Shown: positions 63,774 through 64,000 of the stretch, piece after piece
Numbering within the stretch: the first letter of the stretch is position 1
How the letters are laid out: every line of letters begins with the position of its first letter
Source: Sedimentisphaera salicampi
GTDB lineage: Bacteria; Planctomycetota; Phycisphaerae; Sedimentisphaerales; Sedimentisphaeraceae
Assembly: GCF_002117005.1 (NCBI RefSeq)
Contig: NZ_CP021023.1
Location: 1,116,001-1,180,000 of the forward strand
Direction of reading: 5' to 3'
DNA length: 64,000 nucleotides
The notes under the pieces: generated by a model
The model's database searches: none
Seen by the model: only the letters and a program-made list of their open reading frames with translations
What the model was told of the DNA's origin: nothing
Translations under genes and position numbers: made by a program

Positions 63774-64000
63774 ATGTTTACTGAAGGTTATATACATTCT
63801 ATACAGTCTATGGGTACACTCGACGGGCCGGGTACGAGATGCGTGGTATTTCTTCAGGGCTGCAGCAAACGCTGCATCTACTGCCACAATCCCGATTCAT
63901 GGAAAATGAATGCAGGGGAAAAGACCAAAAGCTCTGAGATAATCAAGCTCGTAGAGAGATACCGCCCCTACTACGGCGAGAAAGGCGGGATCACTCTGTC
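63774..64000 (+). CDS. pflA: Pyruvate formate-lyase activating enzyme (5' part, runs off the window)
   Basis: The first 75 codons: MFTEGYIHSIQSMGTLDGPG, then GCSKRCIYCHNPDSW with the radical-SAM CxxxCxxC motif, then GEKGGITLS. This is the N-terminus of PflA, which makes the glycyl radical on pyruvate formate-lyase under anaerobic conditions. It fits a fermentative metabolism. The gene continues beyond the window edge. Confidence 0.93.
   Translation, partial: MFTEGYIHSIQSMGTLDGPGTRCVVFLQGCSKRCIYCHNPDSWKMNAGEKTKSSEIIKLVERYRPYYGEKGGITL

Overview
The window reads as the chromosome of a Gram-negative, anaerobic, fermentative bacterium, most probably a planctomycete of the Phycisphaerae/Sedimentisphaerales type. 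This is inferred from gene content, not from a marker search: Kdo and Lpt envelope genes, two [FeFe]-hydrogenase-like proteins, pyruvate formate-lyase activase, a secreted GH2 glycosidase, a dnaN-dciA-gyrB replication block with no recF between dnaN and gyrB, and a regulatory PTS (EI, HPr, EIIA) without visible sugar permeases. Sigma70-like promoters are easy to see (TTGACA/TTTACA, 16-17 bp, TATAAT).

Layout. 1-4.2 kb (-): envelope export operon (small lipoprotein, DUF302, RND/MMPL permease, LolA-like protein cut by the window edge). 4.6-7.1 kb (+): clpC with terminator. 7.3-8.5 kb (-): exported metallophosphoesterase. 8.6-18.4 kb (-): one long unidirectional cluster dnaN, dciA, gyrB, TPR lipoprotein, ftsK, PfkB kinase, TPR protein, site-2 protease. 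18.6-20.1 kb (-): citramalate synthase. 20.35-21.76 kb: a complete IS3-family element with terminal repeats, a TAC target duplication and a frameshift signal, inserted inside a dispersed intergenic repeat. 22.1-26.7 kb (+): hydrogenase sensory cluster (PAS hydrogenase-like sensor, SpoIIE phosphatase, [2Fe-2S] protein, group-B-like hydrogenase). 27.2-34.6 kb (+): hybrid histidine kinase, a receiver protein with a degenerate kinase domain, dprA, lexA, ispG. 34.6-44.6 kb (-): DUF502, hpf, EIIA, HPr, EI, DUF2344, RNase E/G, kdsD, kdsC and a giant LptC/LptA-like protein. 44.6-46.7 kb: about 2.1 kb with no confident gene, full of dispersed repeats plus two 57-bp tandem arrays inside the remnant of a probable replication-type gene. 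46.8-49.2 kb (+): GH2 enzyme and a glucosaminidase lipoprotein. 49.3-54.3 kb (+): a restriction-modification-like operon. 54.4-57.0 kb (+): cysS, a zinc-ribbon protein and yggS. 57.1-60.2 kb (-): mcrBC. 60.7-64 kb (+): TlpA-like thioredoxin, a small ACT-like regulator, rlmN, pstS behind a Pho-box-like repeat, and the start of pflA.

How the parts fit. The anaerobic energy genes (hydrogenase cluster, TM1266-like regulator, pflA) point to mixed-acid/H2 fermentation with redox sensing through a hydrogenase-like PAS protein and a phosphatase. The 49-60 kb stretch is a defense island interrupted by housekeeping genes. Its most unusual part is the 49.3-54.3 kb operon: two methyltransferase-like proteins with complementary motif loss (one keeps the AdoMet motif and lacks NPPY, the other keeps NPPY and has an altered AdoMet motif), a decayed RhuM gene, and a GIY-YIG-helicase fusion with its own near-consensus promoter. 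That operon and the unconventional start of the SpoIIE gene are the best candidates for something not yet described.
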